Below, in pieces: positions 1 to 9,697 of a stretch of 62,263 bases of DNA. This stretch comes from Chloroflexota bacterium (lineage in GTDB: Bacteria > Chloroflexota > Dehalococcoidia > Bin125), in NCBI GenBank assembly GCA_028874365.1, contig JAPPJZ010000076.1, positions 1-62,263 of the forward strand, given 5' to 3'. The translations under genes were made by a program, and so were the position numbers. Under the pieces are notes generated by a model, which was not told the DNA's origin, made no database searches, and saw only the letters and a program-made list of their open reading frames with translations. Numbering within the stretch: position 1 is the stretch's first letter; every line of letters starts with the position of its first letter.

Positions 1-811
1 CGGTCGAGATGGGGCCGTGCTGGAAGTGCATGTCGATGCGCGGCTTGCAGACGCGGCCGGCCACGCCGAGGATCCGTGCCGGGGTGTTCTTGTAGTCGTA
101 GGCGCGGTCGACCGAGGTGACGATGAGCGCGGTGGCGTTGTCGGTCTCGACGCAGCAGTCGAGCAGGTGCAGCGGCTTGCAGATCATGCGGGAGTTGACC
201 ACATCTTCGACCGTCACGCGCTGCTTGTAGTAGGCCTTGGGGTTGTTGGAGGCGTGCTCTGAGTGGATCACCTTGACCATGGCGACCTGCTCGGGCGTGG
301 TGCCGTAGTCATACATGTGACGCATGAAGGTCGGGGAGAAGTTCTGGCTGGCGCTGAACCAGCCATACGCGGCCGCGTGCAGGGCGTCTCCACCGACGGG
401 CACCGAGGCTCGGGCGCCGGTGCCGCCGATGCGCACCTGGGAGTAGCCGTTCATGGAGCGGAAGATGACGACGGTCTCGCACATGCCGGCCTCGATCGCG
501 CCGATGGCGAGGCCGATCAGCGCTTCGGAGGACGAGCCGCCGCCCTGGACGTCCATGTAGAAGTTGAGTCGGATGCCCAAGTCGCCGGCGAGCATCGGTG
601 ATGCCGTGGAGTCGTTGCCGGAGTAGGACATCATGCCGTCGATCTCGGAGGCCGGGATGCCGGCGTCGTCCATGGCATTCTTGATTGCCCAGGTGCCGAG
701 GGCTCGGGTTGTCATACCCGAACCGCGGGTGTAGGTCGTTTCGCCAATGCCGATGATTGCGTATTTGTCGCGGAGGTACTTGCCTGCCGTTGCGTCAATG
801 TCGGTCGTCAC
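1..811 (-). CDS. Thiolase-like / lipid-transfer protein, 3' end outside window
   Basis: The first ~270 residues of an acetyl-CoA acetyltransferase-like protein of the SCP-x (lipid-transfer) thiolase group are visible; the C-terminus lies off the left edge. The start is GTG at 811, chosen because a GAGAGGAG ribosome-binding site lies upstream. The N-terminus (AIIGIGETTYTRGSG) and the stretch ending ETDNATALIVTS fit this family, which acts in beta-oxidation-like cleavage of acyl-CoA or sterol side chains. At the place where biosynthetic and degradative thiolases carry the nucleophilic Cys, the protein reads GGGSSSEAL with no Cys. Members of this subgroup often lack that residue and work with a DUF35 partner, which could lie beyond the edge. 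The gene is divergent from the hydratase at 960. Confidence 0.8.
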   Translation of the reverse strand, partial: MTTDIDATAGKYLRDKYAIIGIGETTYTRGSGMTTRALGTWAIKNAMDDAGIPASEIDGMMSYSGNDSTASPMLAGDLGIRLNFYMDVQGGGSSSEALIGLAIGAIEAGMCETVVIFRSMNGYSQVRIGGTGARASVPVGGDALHAAAYGWFSASQNFSPTFMRHMYDYGTTPEQVAMVKVIHSEHASNNPKAYYKQRVTVEDVVNSRMICKPLHLLDCCVETDNATALIVTSVDRAYDYKNTPARILGVAGRVCKPRIDMHFQHGPIST

Positions 812-959
812 CGCCTGCTCCTCTCAAGGACGTCACACAGAACCCGCCGATGCCGTCAGCATCCTGCGGGACGTGGGCAGTCTAGGACAGGGGCGAGGAG
901 TGTCGACCTATCCTGCGGAGAGCCAAGACGAGATTCATGTCCATCGACAGGAACGACAC

Positions 960-1715
960 ATGCCCGATGCACTGACCGACGCCCAAGTCACGCAAGCCGC
1001 AGATTTCCTCGATGAGGCCACGGCTAACGGCTTGCCTTTGCCGGCGATTCCGGAGTCGTGCCGCCCCGAGACGGCAGCCGACGGCGGCCGGATCTACTGG
1101 GAGCGCTGGTCACGGAATCCGACACCGGCGATTGCCTGGAAGGCGGCGGTGATCGACGGCGACATGGTGCTGGCGCCGTTCTTCGAGGGGATGGTGCTCG
1201 ACTCACCGGCCTCGATGCCCGGTGACACCTTCGTCAACTGCATTCTCGAGGCCGAAGTGGCGTTCCGAGTGGGCCACGATTTCGCTCCGACCGATGGCGA
1301 CCACAGCGCCGATGACGTGCTCGGCGGCGTGTCCAATGCGTACATCGTGATCGAAGCGCCGAACAGCCGCTTCTCCGAGCCGCCCGGCATGCCGGGCATG
1401 GCCGCCGACGGCGTCGGCAATCAGGCGCTGATTATCGGGCCTGAGATCGATGACTGGCAGTCGAAGGAGCTCGTCGCGCTGGACTGCTCGATCATCGTCG
1501 ATGGCGAGACGATCGCTGAAGGTCGCGACGGACGCCCTAATCCCACCGAAGTGCTGGTCGCGACCGTCAACGAGATCAACAATCGCGGCATGACGGTCAA
1601 GGCGGGCGAGGTGATCACCACCGGCGCCGCTGCAGTTCAGCCATTCCCCGGCGGACGCGGCGAAGTCACGATCCGCTTCCCGGGCATCGGGGATGTGGAG
1701 TTGAGCCTGACCTAG
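960..1715 (+). CDS. 2-keto-4-pentenoate hydratase / fumarylacetoacetase-family enzyme
   Basis: A 251-residue protein of the MhpD/2-oxopent-4-enoate hydratase family, which hydrates vinylpyruvate-type products of aromatic meta-cleavage or related keto acids. The fold's metal-binding acidic motif appears as ILEAEVAFRVGHDF near residue 100, followed by YIVIEAPNSRF and a C-terminal VTIRFPGIGDVEL strand typical of the superfamily. The frame is open back to 747, but the ATG at 960 starts exactly where homology begins and has an AGGAA ribosome-binding site, so the upstream part is treated as non-coding. The exact substrate cannot be told from sequence; a decarboxylase of the same fold is the alternative. 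The neighbouring thiolase and CoA-transferases suggest a role in carboxylic-acid catabolism. Confidence 0.82.
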   Translation: MPDALTDAQVTQAADFLDEATANGLPLPAIPESCRPETAADGGRIYWERWSRNPTPAIAWKAAVIDGDMVLAPFFEGMVLDSPASMPGDTFVNCILEAEVAFRVGHDFAPTDGDHSADDVLGGVSNAYIVIEAPNSRFSEPPGMPGMAADGVGNQALIIGPEIDDWQSKELVALDCSIIVDGETIAEGRDGRPNPTEVLVATVNEINNRGMTVKAGEVITTGAAAVQPFPGGRGEVTIRFPGIGDVELSLT

Positions 1716-1718
1716 CGG

Positions 1719-2012
1719 TTACTCGACTCGGCCGATCGCGTCGACCTTCCAGAGGCCTTCGACTTCGACCCATTGCGTGTAGATGGTGCCTTCGCCGTCG
1801 TCTCCGCGGAAGGTGATGTGCAGCAGGTTGTTGCCCTGATCGGCGATCTCGTACTCGTCCGAGCCCTCGGCCGAATCCGGCTGCGCCTGGAGGGCCATGG
1901 CCTGGCCGATCCCGACCGGGGTGAACATCGGCATCAGACCGGCGATGTTGTTGGCGACCAGGTCCTGGGCGAACTGATCGGCGAGCTGCATGAGGTCGGC
2001 GGCTTCGGCCAT
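1719..2012 (-). CDS. Small hypothetical protein, possible NTF2/SnoaL-like fold
   Basis: A 97-residue soluble protein with a good ribosome-binding site (CAGGAG, 7 nt before the ATG). The N-terminal helix carries ADLMQLADQFAQDLVANN, and the C-terminal half is rich in beta-strand patterns (LLHITFRGDDGEGTIYTQWVEVEGLWKVDAIGRVE). A small helical start followed by a WxVxxIGRVE-type last strand recalls SnoaL/NTF2-like proteins, but this is only a structural impression. It converges on the hydratase gene with a 3-bp gap. No signal peptide or membrane segment is seen and no function can be assigned. Confidence 0.65.
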   Translation of the reverse strand: MAEAADLMQLADQFAQDLVANNIAGLMPMFTPVGIGQAMALQAQPDSAEGSDEYEIADQGNNLLHITFRGDDGEGTIYTQWVEVEGLWKVDAIGRVE

Positions 2013-2184
2013 CGGGGATTCTCCTGTGGCCGCGTACCGGGTAAGCGGCTGGTACGCAGTTGGATCGCGTCTTGACTCTGACGCGACAGTGGGCCCGAAT
2101 GAACGCTCAGCTTACAGCGGGGCGGGATAGGCTGAGTCGGAGCCGCGCCGCGTCTGAACCGAGCCGCCGAAGTTGGAGGCGATG

Positions 2185-2955
2185 ATGAGCAACCGTCCGA
2201 TTGGCATTGACATCGAGGCCGCGCCACAGAAGGGCGTTTCGGCTGAGGTCGGCGGTGAGGCGATCATCGCGGCCAGGGACGTACACAAGACGTATGCCGG
2301 CGCTGGCGAACCGGTGCACGCGCTGCGCGGCGTCACCCTCTCGGTGGCGCGTGGCGAGATGGTCACGATCATGGGACCGTCGGGCTGCGGCAAGACGACG
2401 TTGCTCAACTGTCTGTCGGGACTCGAGACGATCGAGCAGGGTGAGATCTTCGTGGAAGGTCGAAGCATCCACGACATGCCGGACAACGAGCGGACCGATC
2501 ACCGGGCGCGACGGATGGGCTTCGTTTTCCAGTTCTACAACCTGCTGCCGGTGCTCTCGTCGATCGAGAACGTTGAGCTGCCGCTGCTGCTCGGCGGCGT
2601 GGGACAACGCGAGTCACGCGATCGCGCAATGGCGGCGTTGCAGAACGTCGGGCTGGCCGATTGGGCCGGACACCGACCGGCGCAGCTTTCCGGCGGTCAG
2701 CGGCAGCGCGTCACGATCGCGCGCGCCCTGGTCAACGAACCGGCGATCGTCTGGGGCGATGAGCCAACCGGAGACCTCGACTCCACCAATGCCAACCAGA
2801 TCATGGAACTGCTGGAAGACCTGAACCAACGGAATCAGCAGACCTTCGTGATCGTCACGCACGATGAGAACATCGGCCGGCGCGCCAACCGCACGATCCA
2901 TATGCGCGATGGGTTGATTGAAGGCGAGACGGTCCACCGAGAGCATGGCAGCTAG
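2185..2955 (+). CDS. ABC transporter ATP-binding protein, LolD/MacB type
   Basis: A 256-residue ATPase of the family that powers FtsX-like permeases for lipoprotein, peptide or antibiotic export. All motifs are present: Walker [10 protein letters not shown] (about residues 64-72), a Q-loop in [11 protein letters not shown], signature LSGGQRQRV, Walker [14 protein letters not shown], and H-loop IVTHDEN. The Walker B run has Trp-Gly where Leu-Ala is usual. The frame also opens at a TTG at 2173 and an ATG at 2182, but the GGAGG at 2175-2179 is correctly spaced only for the ATG at 2185. The next gene, 35 bp downstream, encodes the matching permease, so the two form one exporter. Confidence 0.93.
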   Translation: MSNRPIGIDIEAAPQKGVSAEVGGEAIIAARDVHKTYAGAGEPVHALRGVTLSVARGEMVTIMGPSGCGKTTLLNCLSGLETIEQGEIFVEGRSIHDMPDNERTDHRARRMGFVFQFYNLLPVLSSIENVELPLLLGGVGQRESRDRAMAALQNVGLADWAGHRPAQLSGGQRQRVTIARALVNEPAIVWGDEPTGDLDSTNANQIMELLEDLNQRNQQTFVIVTHDENIGRRANRTIHMRDGLIEGETVHREHGS

Positions 2956-2990
2956 CGAGCCGGTCCTGAGGACGCGGAGGGAAGGGCACG

Positions 2991-5900
2991 ATGGAGGAAC
3001 TCTTCGGGCTGCCGACGATTCGGTTGATGTGGATCGTCGTCGTGATCGCCGGGATCGCCGCGGCGGTGATCGCGTTCATCTTCCTCAAGCGACCGATTCT
3101 CGTGCGCATGGGACTACGCAACATCCCGCGCCGCCGCGCGCAGACGGTGCTGGTGACGATGGGACTGACCCTGGCGACGATCATCGTGACGATTGCGTTT
3201 TCGACGGGTGACTCGCTGGCCGTGAGTGTTCGCAACCTGGCTCTGGACAGCCTGGAGCGGATCGACCACTTCATCACGACCGAAGAAGTTGACAGCGGCG
3301 ACGATGCGGAGGGCGGGGACGCGATCCCCAACCAGGTGCTGCTCGACCTGCAGTCGCATTTCGCCGAGGACGAGCGGATCGACGCGATCTTCGGCTCACG
3401 CTTCGATCTCGTGCCGGTCGAGCACCCTGAAGCCGGTCAGATCGAGCCGCAGTTCTACCTCGTCGGCGTGGATCCGGAAGTGACCGATCGGCTCGAGGCG
3501 GTCCGTGACGAGGATGGGGACCTGCTTCGATTGAGTGATCTCCGCGACGACGAGATCGTGATCAACGAGCTGGCTGCACGCGAGTTGGACGCCGAGCCCG
3601 GTGACCAGGTTCGGCTGTATGTCCTCGGCGCGCCACGGGAGTACACCGTCGCGGCGATCGGCCGAGACGCCGTGCTGACCGGGAATCTCGTTGCCGGCGG
3701 CGCGGGTGGACTGCTTGCCATGGCCGAGTATCAGAGATTGCTGGGTCCCAATCTGTCGCCGCCCGGGCAATGGGACAGCATCCTCGTGAGCGGTGCGGGC
3801 GGAGTCGAGGCGCCACTGGAGCTCTCCGACGCGCTTGACCGCGACATCGAGGCCGCGCTGGACCAATTGGAACGGTCCAACCCTGAGCTGTACCTGAGCA
3901 ACGGGCTGTCACGGTTCGCTAGCGAGGCGGTCAAGGCGGACAGCCTGGAGGACGCGGAGTTGATCGCCAGCGTCTTCACCACGCTCTTCCTCTTCATGGG
4001 ATCGTTCTCGGTCGCCGCCGGGATCCTGCTGATCTTCCTGATCTTCGCCATGCTGGCCGAGGAGCGGAAGCCGGAGATGGGCATCGCGCGCGCCGTGGGC
4101 ATGCAGCGCAACGACCTGATCCAGATGTTCATGTCGGAGGGCATGATCTACAACCTGGGTGGAGCCGTGGTTGGTGTCGTGCTCGGGCTCCTGTTTGCCC
4201 TGGGGCTGATCGCGGTGCTCAACTCGGGGTTCGAGAACTTCGGCTTCCAGTTCACGTGGACGGTGACGATCAAGAGCCTGGTGATATCCGCTTGCATCGG
4301 CCTGGTGATCACGTTCATCACCGTGGTCTTCTCCAGCTTCCGAGCCTCGCGGCTGAACATCGTGGCTGCGATCCGCGACATCCCCGAGGCGCAGTACGAG
4401 GAGACCTATCCGCTGACTCCGTGGCGGGTGCTGCGGAACATCCTTGGGGTGTTCACGACCGCCATTGGCCTGGTGCTCCTGTTGACGACTCCGTTGACGC
4501 TGATCCTGGGCGCGCCGATCGCGCTGATCCTGAACCTGATCGGCAGCCGATGGTCGCGGCGGCTGGTCCCGTGGGTGTTGCTGTTTGGCTGGCGCGTGCT
4601 GCGCTGGAATCCACAGTGGTGGGTGCTCTTCCTCATCGGTGGGCTGTACGTATTGGATCTGGGACTTGGGCAGGAGAGCTTCTTCCCCTACATGACCGGA
4701 ATCTCGTTGATTCCGCTGGGCATCGTGATGGGGTTGAACAAGCTCAGGCTCGGCGGTCGGCGGATCAACCAGCGCCTGCTGTACACGGCGGGCGCGGGGT
4801 TTGTGATGTTCCTCTGGTTCATTCCCAACGACTGGCATGAGAGCTTCTTCGACAACAACCTCAACGGCGGACCCGAACTCTTCGTGCTGGCGGGGACGAT
4901 GCTCACGGCGGCGGGGACGCTGTTGCTGATCTTCAATCTCGACTTGATCGTTGGTGGCATACGGGCTGCGGTGGGCGGTATCGGACGGCTGGCGCCTGTG
5001 ATTCGCACCGCTGCGGCCTATCCGGCGGCGGCGCGCTACCGCACCGGCATGACGATCGCGATGATTGCGCTGATCACGTTCGCACTGGTCAACTTCAGCA
5101 CGATCAACGCCTCGTTCAGCAAGGCCTTTACGGGCGGCGACACGGCCGGGGGCTTCGAGGTCCTGGCGTTCAACACCGACGTCAATGCGATCGCCGATAT
5201 TCGTTCAGGGCTGGCCCAGGCCGGCGCGGATGACGTACTTGACGACATTGAAGATGCAGGCCGAATCGAAGCCGGACCAGAGCGAGGCACGCGCGCGGTC
5301 ACCGTCCTGTCCGAACGCTGGGACGCGGTCGCCGAGCGCCACATCCTCGATCGGGACGGCGACATCCAGCTTGATGAGACCGACCTCTCCGAGGTTCGGC
5401 TTGAGGACCGTGACGCCGTGGTGATCGGCGGGATCAACGATGAATTCGTCGACGGTCAGGAAGTGAAGCTGCAGGCCATCTCTTATCGCTACGAGGACGA
5501 GCGCGCCGTGTGGTCGGCGCTGCGCAGCGGCGAGATGGTCGCCGTGGCGACCGTCGATGCCATCGATGGCGCGTTCGGCTTCGTTGAGAGCGGCCTCGAC
5601 CCGTGGTCCGTACCCGATTCCGTCACCGACGAGGCCACGACCTTGCCGCGCATTGTCGTTGAAGTGGGTCTCGGTGAGAACGCCCGGCAGGTCGAGGTGA
5701 TCGCGATTCTTGAACGAATCTCGGGGGCGTTCGTCGACCTTGACGGCGAGGATGGCGGCCTGCCGACGCTTCTGCTCCCTGAAGCGATCGCGGCTGAAGT
5801 CGTCGGCAGTTCGGAATCGACGCGACACTACATCTCGACCAAGGACGGCGCGGACACGCTGGAAGTGGCGCAGGGGATTGAGCGCGAGCTTCGGATCTTC

Positions 5901-6344
5901 GCGGTTGACATCCAGGGCGAGCTGAAGCGTCAGCAGCAGACACAGACGTCGATCCTCGCGCTGTTCCAGGGGTTCATCGGCATCGGGCTGGTCGCGGGGC
6001 TGGCGGCCCTCGGAGTGATCGCGTTGCGGGCCGTCGTCGAGCGGCGGCAGCAGATTGGCGTACTCCGTGCGATCGGTTTCCAGTCGCGGTTGGTCGGCTT
6101 TGAACTGCTGTTGGAGATGGGATTCATCGCGCTGCTGGGCCTCGGATTGGGCACGGCGCTGGCGCTCGGGCTCGCCTGGCGGTTGTTCGCCGAGGGCACG
6201 TTCGGGGAGATCTCGATGTACATCCCACTGGGCACGATCCTGCCGATGCTGATCGGGGCGTTCCTGGCCTCACTGGTGCTGACATACTTCCCTGCGAGAC
6301 AGGCGGCTCGTACGACGATCGCGGAGGCGTTGCGATATGAGTGA
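2991..6344 (+). CDS. FtsX-family ABC transporter permease, two-module
   Basis: An 1117-residue membrane protein with two FtsX modules in one chain. A first membrane segment lies near residues 5-28 and is followed by an extracytoplasmic MacB-like domain. The first FtsX block (about 325-470) contains GIARAVGMQRNDL, and a central group of four to six membrane segments spans about 485-710. A second extracytoplasmic domain leads to a second FtsX block (about 985-1110) containing GVLRAIGFQ. This is the single-subunit arrangement that pairs with one LolD-type ATPase, here the upstream gene. Substrate could be a lipid, lipoprotein or peptide. GGAAGGG precedes the start. The last codons overlap the following hydrolase gene by 8 bp, so those two are translationally coupled. 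Confidence 0.9.
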   Translation: MEELFGLPTIRLMWIVVVIAGIAAAVIAFIFLKRPILVRMGLRNIPRRRAQTVLVTMGLTLATIIVTIAFSTGDSLAVSVRNLALDSLERIDHFITTEEVDSGDDAEGGDAIPNQVLLDLQSHFAEDERIDAIFGSRFDLVPVEHPEAGQIEPQFYLVGVDPEVTDRLEAVRDEDGDLLRLSDLRDDEIVINELAARELDAEPGDQVRLYVLGAPREYTVAAIGRDAVLTGNLVAGGAGGLLAMAEYQRLLGPNLSPPGQWDSILVSGAGGVEAPLELSDALDRDIEAALDQLERSNPELYLSNGLSRFASEAVKADSLEDAELIASVFTTLFLFMGSFSVAAGILLIFLIFAMLAEERKPEMGIARAVGMQRNDLIQMFMSEGMIYNLGGAVVGVVLGLLFALGLIAVLNSGFENFGFQFTWTVTIKSLVISACIGLVITFITVVFSSFRASRLNIVAAIRDIPEAQYEETYPLTPWRVLRNILGVFTTAIGLVLLLTTPLTLILGAPIALILNLIGSRWSRRLVPWVLLFGWRVLRWNPQWWVLFLIGGLYVLDLGLGQESFFPYMTGISLIPLGIVMGLNKLRLGGRRINQRLLYTAGAGFVMFLWFIPNDWHESFFDNNLNGGPELFVLAGTMLTAAGTLLLIFNLDLIVGGIRAAVGGIGRLAPVIRTAAAYPAAARYRTGMTIAMIALITFALVNFSTINASFSKAFTGGDTAGGFEVLAFNTDVNAIADIRSGLAQAGADDVLDDIEDAGRIEAGPERGTRAVTVLSERWDAVAERHILDRDGDIQLDETDLSEVRLEDRDAVVIGGINDEFVDGQEVKLQAISYRYEDERAVWSALRSGEMVAVATVDAIDGAFGFVESGLDPWSVPDSVTDEATTLPRIVVEVGLGENARQVEVIAILERISGAFVDLDGEDGGLPTLLLPEAIAAEVVGSSESTRHYISTKDGADTLEVAQGIERELRIFAVDIQGELKRQQQTQTSILALFQGFIGIGLVAGLAALGVIALRAVVERRQQIGVLRAIGFQSRLVGFELLLEMGFIALLGLGLGTALALGLAWRLFAEGTFGEISMYIPLGTILPMLIGAFLASLVLTYFPARQAARTTIAEALRYE

Positions 6345-7176
6345 TGAAGCTGACTCCCTGAATCTCCTACGGGAACTGGCCTTCGGATACGACCGGGACT
6401 TCCCGTTCAAAGCGACCACCGCACCTGCGGGTGAGGGTGGTGGGATGACCGTTGAACGGTTCGAGATCACCTCCCGCTACGAAGAGCGGGTCTCGGGTTT
6501 TCTGCTCCAGTCCACGGAAGCGGAGGGACCAAGGCCGCTGGTCCTCGTCGGTCATCCGGGGACGCTGGACAAGTCCAGCGACTACGTTATGTGGCCGGCC
6601 GAGCAGTGGGTCGGCCGAGGGGCGATCTGCGCGACGATCGACCAGGCCGGACACGGCGAGCGCGCGAAGCGGCCGGTGGGGATGGAGGACTTCCAGCGTT
6701 GGCCGATGCGACGGCTGGATCAGTCGGTTCAGACTGTGGTGGATTGGATGCGGGTGCTTGATTACCTGTCGGAGCGGCCGGAGGTCGATGCCGAACGGGT
6801 CGGATTCGTCGGCTTCTCGATGGGCGGGATGCGCGGCGCGCCATTCGTGGGATTGGACGAGCGCGTGAAGGCGGCCTCGTTCTGTATATCTGGCGCCAGC
6901 ACGCTTACGGGACGAGGCGGGAGTGCGCGTGAACTGGCGAATCGGCTGACCGATCCCGGCGTCTACGCTCCGATGATGGCGGGTCGGGCGATCCAGGTGG
7001 TGGCGGGTGAGCATGACGATTTGATCACACCCGAGGCGACCCAGCGTTTCTACGACCAGCTCTCGGAGCCGCGGGAGCTAGTCTGGCTGCCCTGCGGGCA
7101 CTGGGACTTCATGCCGCAGGGGATTCAGCCGGTCGGGCCGTTCCTGGAACGGCATCTTGGCTTCGGCGACGGCTAG
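6337..7176 (+). CDS. Alpha/beta hydrolase, dienelactone-hydrolase-like
   Basis: A 279-residue alpha/beta-hydrolase. The nucleophile elbow GFSMGG puts the catalytic serine at about residue 161. The acid is within VAGEHDDLITPE (about 222-232) and the histidine is in LPCGHWDF (about 255). An early HPGTLDKSSDY loop could form the oxyanion hole. There is no signal peptide. The start codon lies inside the end of the permease gene (8-bp overlap), so it is made from the same mRNA as the exporter, perhaps to act on an exported or imported ester. The family includes esterases, acetyl-xylan esterases and peptidases, and sequence alone does not decide among them. Its stop region overlaps the end of the convergent CoA-transferase gene by 4 bp. 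Confidence 0.82.
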   Translation: MSDEADSLNLLRELAFGYDRDFPFKATTAPAGEGGGMTVERFEITSRYEERVSGFLLQSTEAEGPRPLVLVGHPGTLDKSSDYVMWPAEQWVGRGAICATIDQAGHGERAKRPVGMEDFQRWPMRRLDQSVQTVVDWMRVLDYLSERPEVDAERVGFVGFSMGGMRGAPFVGLDERVKAASFCISGASTLTGRGGSARELANRLTDPGVYAPMMAGRAIQVVAGEHDDLITPEATQRFYDQLSEPRELVWLPCGHWDFMPQGIQPVGPFLERHLGFGDG

Positions 7177-8417
7177 CTGAAGACGCCGGAGGCAGTCAGC
7201 TCGGCGACTTGATCCGGCGAGTAGTCGAGGACTTCGGTTGCGACTTCGTAGGTGTGCTCGCCGAACAATGGGGCCGGCGAGGCGAGGTAGCCCGGCGTTC
7301 GGTGCAGCTTGACGATCGGGCCGTCGTAGAGCGAGATGTCGGTTTCGGGATGGTCGAGATACTCGTAGAAGCCGCGTTCGGCCAGATGATCGTCGTGCTC
7401 GCACATGTCCTCGCCGTCGTGGACGAGCGAAGCGGCGACGCCTATCGATTGCAGGTGAATCGCCAACGAGGCTGCGTCGAACGAGGCCGTCCAGTCGGAG
7501 ATCGTTGAATTCAGCTCGTCTTCATGCCGGCGGCGGCCGAGCAGGGTCGCGAATCGGTCGTCTGCGGTGAACGGCGCGCCTTCGGCGACGGCGCACAGGG
7601 ATTCCCACCGGCCATCGTCGCCGATCGCGATGGCGATCCAGCGCTCGCGGCCGGAGGGATCGTCGGCGCAGCGGAAGATGCCGTGGGGGCACATCCAACT
7701 CGAGCGGTTGCCCTTGCGTTCCTGGGTGACGCCGTTGGCGGTGTAGTCGAGCAGCGCGGGGCCCATGGTGGCGGAGACGGACTCGATCTGAGCCAATTCG
7801 ATTCGCTGGCCCTGTCCGGTGCGACGGCGGTGTCGGAGGGCGGCCAGGATCGCGACGACGGTGTGGCCGGGATTGACGACGTAGTCGGGGAAGTTGGTGC
7901 CCACGCCAACCGGTTTGCGTTCGGGCTCGCCTGAGAGGTGCGAGATGCCGGTGATGGGCGTCAACACGGCGCCGAATCCGGCGAAGTCTCGGTATGGGCC
8001 CCAGAGGCCGAGCATTGGCTGATAGGCGGCGATGATGTCGGGCTTGACTCGGCAGAGATCTTCGTAGGTCAGACCCCAGCGCTCGAACATGCGAGGGGTG
8101 AGGTTGGAGATGAAGATGTCGGAGCGCTCGATCAGTCGGTAGGCCACGTCGCGCGAGCCTTCGACCGACATATTGAGCAGGAAAGAGCGCTTGTCGGCGT
8201 TGAAGTTGTTGAAGTAGGCGCAGACGTTGTGTCCGGTCTTGCCGGGCTTGATCGGCTCACCGTGTCGGAGTCCGTCGACACGAGCTTCCGACTCGACTCG
8301 AATGACGTCGGCGCCGAAGTCGGCGAGGGTGCGCGCGGCGATTGGGCCGACGCCGAACCAGGAGAAGTCGGCGACGCGGACGCCCTCGAGCGGGCGTGAA
8401 CCGTTTGCGGATGTCAT
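7173..8417 (-). CDS. CaiB/BaiF family III CoA-transferase (second of pair)
   Basis: A 414-residue family III CoA-transferase, which moves CoA between carboxylic acids through an acyl-enzyme anhydride. The N-terminal Rossmann-like part contains LEGVRVADFSWFGVGP and LADFGADVIRVES; a long insertion and C-terminal GEHTYEV complete the fold. The residue aligned by eye with the catalytic Asp169 of formyl-CoA transferase is Glu212 (ELAQIESV). The ATG overlaps the stop of the upstream CoA-transferase in an ATGA, so the two are co-translated and may form a heterodimer, as in some CaiB-type pairs such as BbsE/BbsF. The true acid substrate is unknown. Confidence 0.88.
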   Translation of the reverse strand: MTSANGSRPLEGVRVADFSWFGVGPIAARTLADFGADVIRVESEARVDGLRHGEPIKPGKTGHNVCAYFNNFNADKRSFLLNMSVEGSRDVAYRLIERSDIFISNLTPRMFERWGLTYEDLCRVKPDIIAAYQPMLGLWGPYRDFAGFGAVLTPITGISHLSGEPERKPVGVGTNFPDYVVNPGHTVVAILAALRHRRRTGQGQRIELAQIESVSATMGPALLDYTANGVTQERKGNRSSWMCPHGIFRCADDPSGRERWIAIAIGDDGRWESLCAVAEGAPFTADDRFATLLGRRRHEDELNSTISDWTASFDAASLAIHLQSIGVAASLVHDGEDMCEHDDHLAERGFYEYLDHPETDISLYDGPIVKLHRTPGYLASPAPLFGEHTYEVATEVLDYSPDQVAELTASGVFS

Positions 8418-9697
8418 ATCGCTCCCTCTCCGGCGAAGGCGATCAGGTCTTCGGCGGGGATGCCGACCTCGTCGACCCAGACCTCTTGGTTATGTTCTCC
8501 GATTTGCGGCGCGGGTCGGCGGACGGTGGCGGGCGTCTCTGAGAGGCGATACGGCGGGCCGGGGAAGCGCAACGTTGCGTCAGGTTGGCCGAGGGTGGTC
8601 GGTTGATTCAGCTCAAGCCACCACTCACGCGCGGCCAGATGCGGGCTTTCACCGATGTCCGCCGGCGTCGCTACCTGGCCGATGAGCAGTCTGCGCGACT
8701 GGCCTTCCTCGTACAGCTCGAGGGTGGTCTTGCTGGCGTAGAACTTGCTGATGACCTCCTGCGCGCGGTTGAGCGTCGCGGCGTGCTTGGCCTGTTCTTC
8801 CTCCACGAGAAGGATCGTGAGATCGAAGCCGGCGAAGGTGTCGAGGTACTCTGGGTTTGTCAGATCCTCAGCCATGCCGTACTCGTCCATCCACTGGATC
8901 ACCTCCGACCAGGGCGCGCCAAACCCGGGGATGCCGACCATCGAGAAGATGTAGCCGTCACTGGTCTCGTAGGTGCCGATTCCAGGCAGTCGTTGGCTCT
9001 CGCCGACACGTTCTCGTGATTTCCCCAGGAAGTCCCAGTTGAGATGGGCGGTCTCCTGGCAGATCGAGAGAGCTTCCTGCATCGAGGTTTCGACGCGCTG
9101 ACCTCCGCCGGTCGCTTCGGCCTGTAAGAGCGCCAACAGGGCGCCCTGGGCGGCAGAGATGCCGGCTACGGCGTAGGCCTGGTTGCCGGCGATTCGCATC
9201 GGTGCACCGTCCGGGTAGCCGGCGAGGGTGGCGATGCCCGCTGCCGCCTGTGCGACGATGTCGGTGACTTCCCAGCCGGCCTTGGGCCCGTCGAGACCGA
9301 AGCCGGTGATCGAGACCCAGATCAGCGCCGGTTGGGCCTCCATGTAGGCGTCGGGATCGACGCCGTGCTCGGCCAGATCCGATCGCTCCGCGGCGGTCCA
9401 GGACTCGATCACCATGTCGGCGGTGTTGACCAGTTCGCCGAACAGCCAGCGTCCGTCGTACTGGTCGAGGTCGAGCGTGACCGATCGCTTGTTGGCGTTG
9501 AAGTACCAGAAGCGGAGGGAGGTCTCGCGGCCGGGAGTGCTCTGCCAGAACGGGGCACGGCCGCGGGAAGGGTCGCCGCCGACTGGTTCGACCTTGATGA
9601 CATCGGCGCCTAGGTCGGCGAGAAGCTTGCCGCAGTACCAGCCCATCTCGGAGGTGAGGTCGAGGATGCGGACGCCGTCGAGTGCTGTTTGGGTCAT
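8414..9697 (-). CDS. CaiB/BaiF family III CoA-transferase (first of pair)
   Basis: A 427-residue family III CoA-transferase. It opens with LDGVRILDLTSEMGWYCGK and LADLGADVIKVEP, typical of the CoA-binding N-terminus, and ends with a RRPAPQIGEHNQEV motif. The catalytic carboxylate position reads TSMQEAL, giving Glu208 instead of the Asp of formyl-CoA transferase. It leads a two-gene operon with a 4-bp overlap. No Shine-Dalgarno sequence precedes the ATG; a promoter whose -10 ends 6 nt before the ATG suggests a leaderless message. The closest kin within the window is the CoA-transferase at 61089. Confidence 0.88.
   Translation of the reverse strand: MTQTALDGVRILDLTSEMGWYCGKLLADLGADVIKVEPVGGDPSRGRAPFWQSTPGRETSLRFWYFNANKRSVTLDLDQYDGRWLFGELVNTADMVIESWTAAERSDLAEHGVDPDAYMEAQPALIWVSITGFGLDGPKAGWEVTDIVAQAAAGIATLAGYPDGAPMRIAGNQAYAVAGISAAQGALLALLQAEATGGGQRVETSMQEALSICQETAHLNWDFLGKSRERVGESQRLPGIGTYETSDGYIFSMVGIPGFGAPWSEVIQWMDEYGMAEDLTNPEYLDTFAGFDLTILLVEEEQAKHAATLNRAQEVISKFYASKTTLELYEEGQSRRLLIGQVATPADIGESPHLAAREWWLELNQPTTLGQPDATLRFPGPPYRLSETPATVRRPAPQIGEHNQEVWVDEVGIPAEDLIAFAGEGAI

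Noticed and set aside
747-959. N-terminal extension of the hydratase-like protein
   Set aside because: The extension overlaps the divergent thiolase start and its promoter region, shows no conserved motif, and the ATG at 960 has its own ribosome-binding site.
3909-4838. A 309-codon minus-strand frame opposite the FtsX-like permease
   Set aside because: The translation is a Gln/His/Arg-rich shadow of hydrophobic codons on the plus strand.
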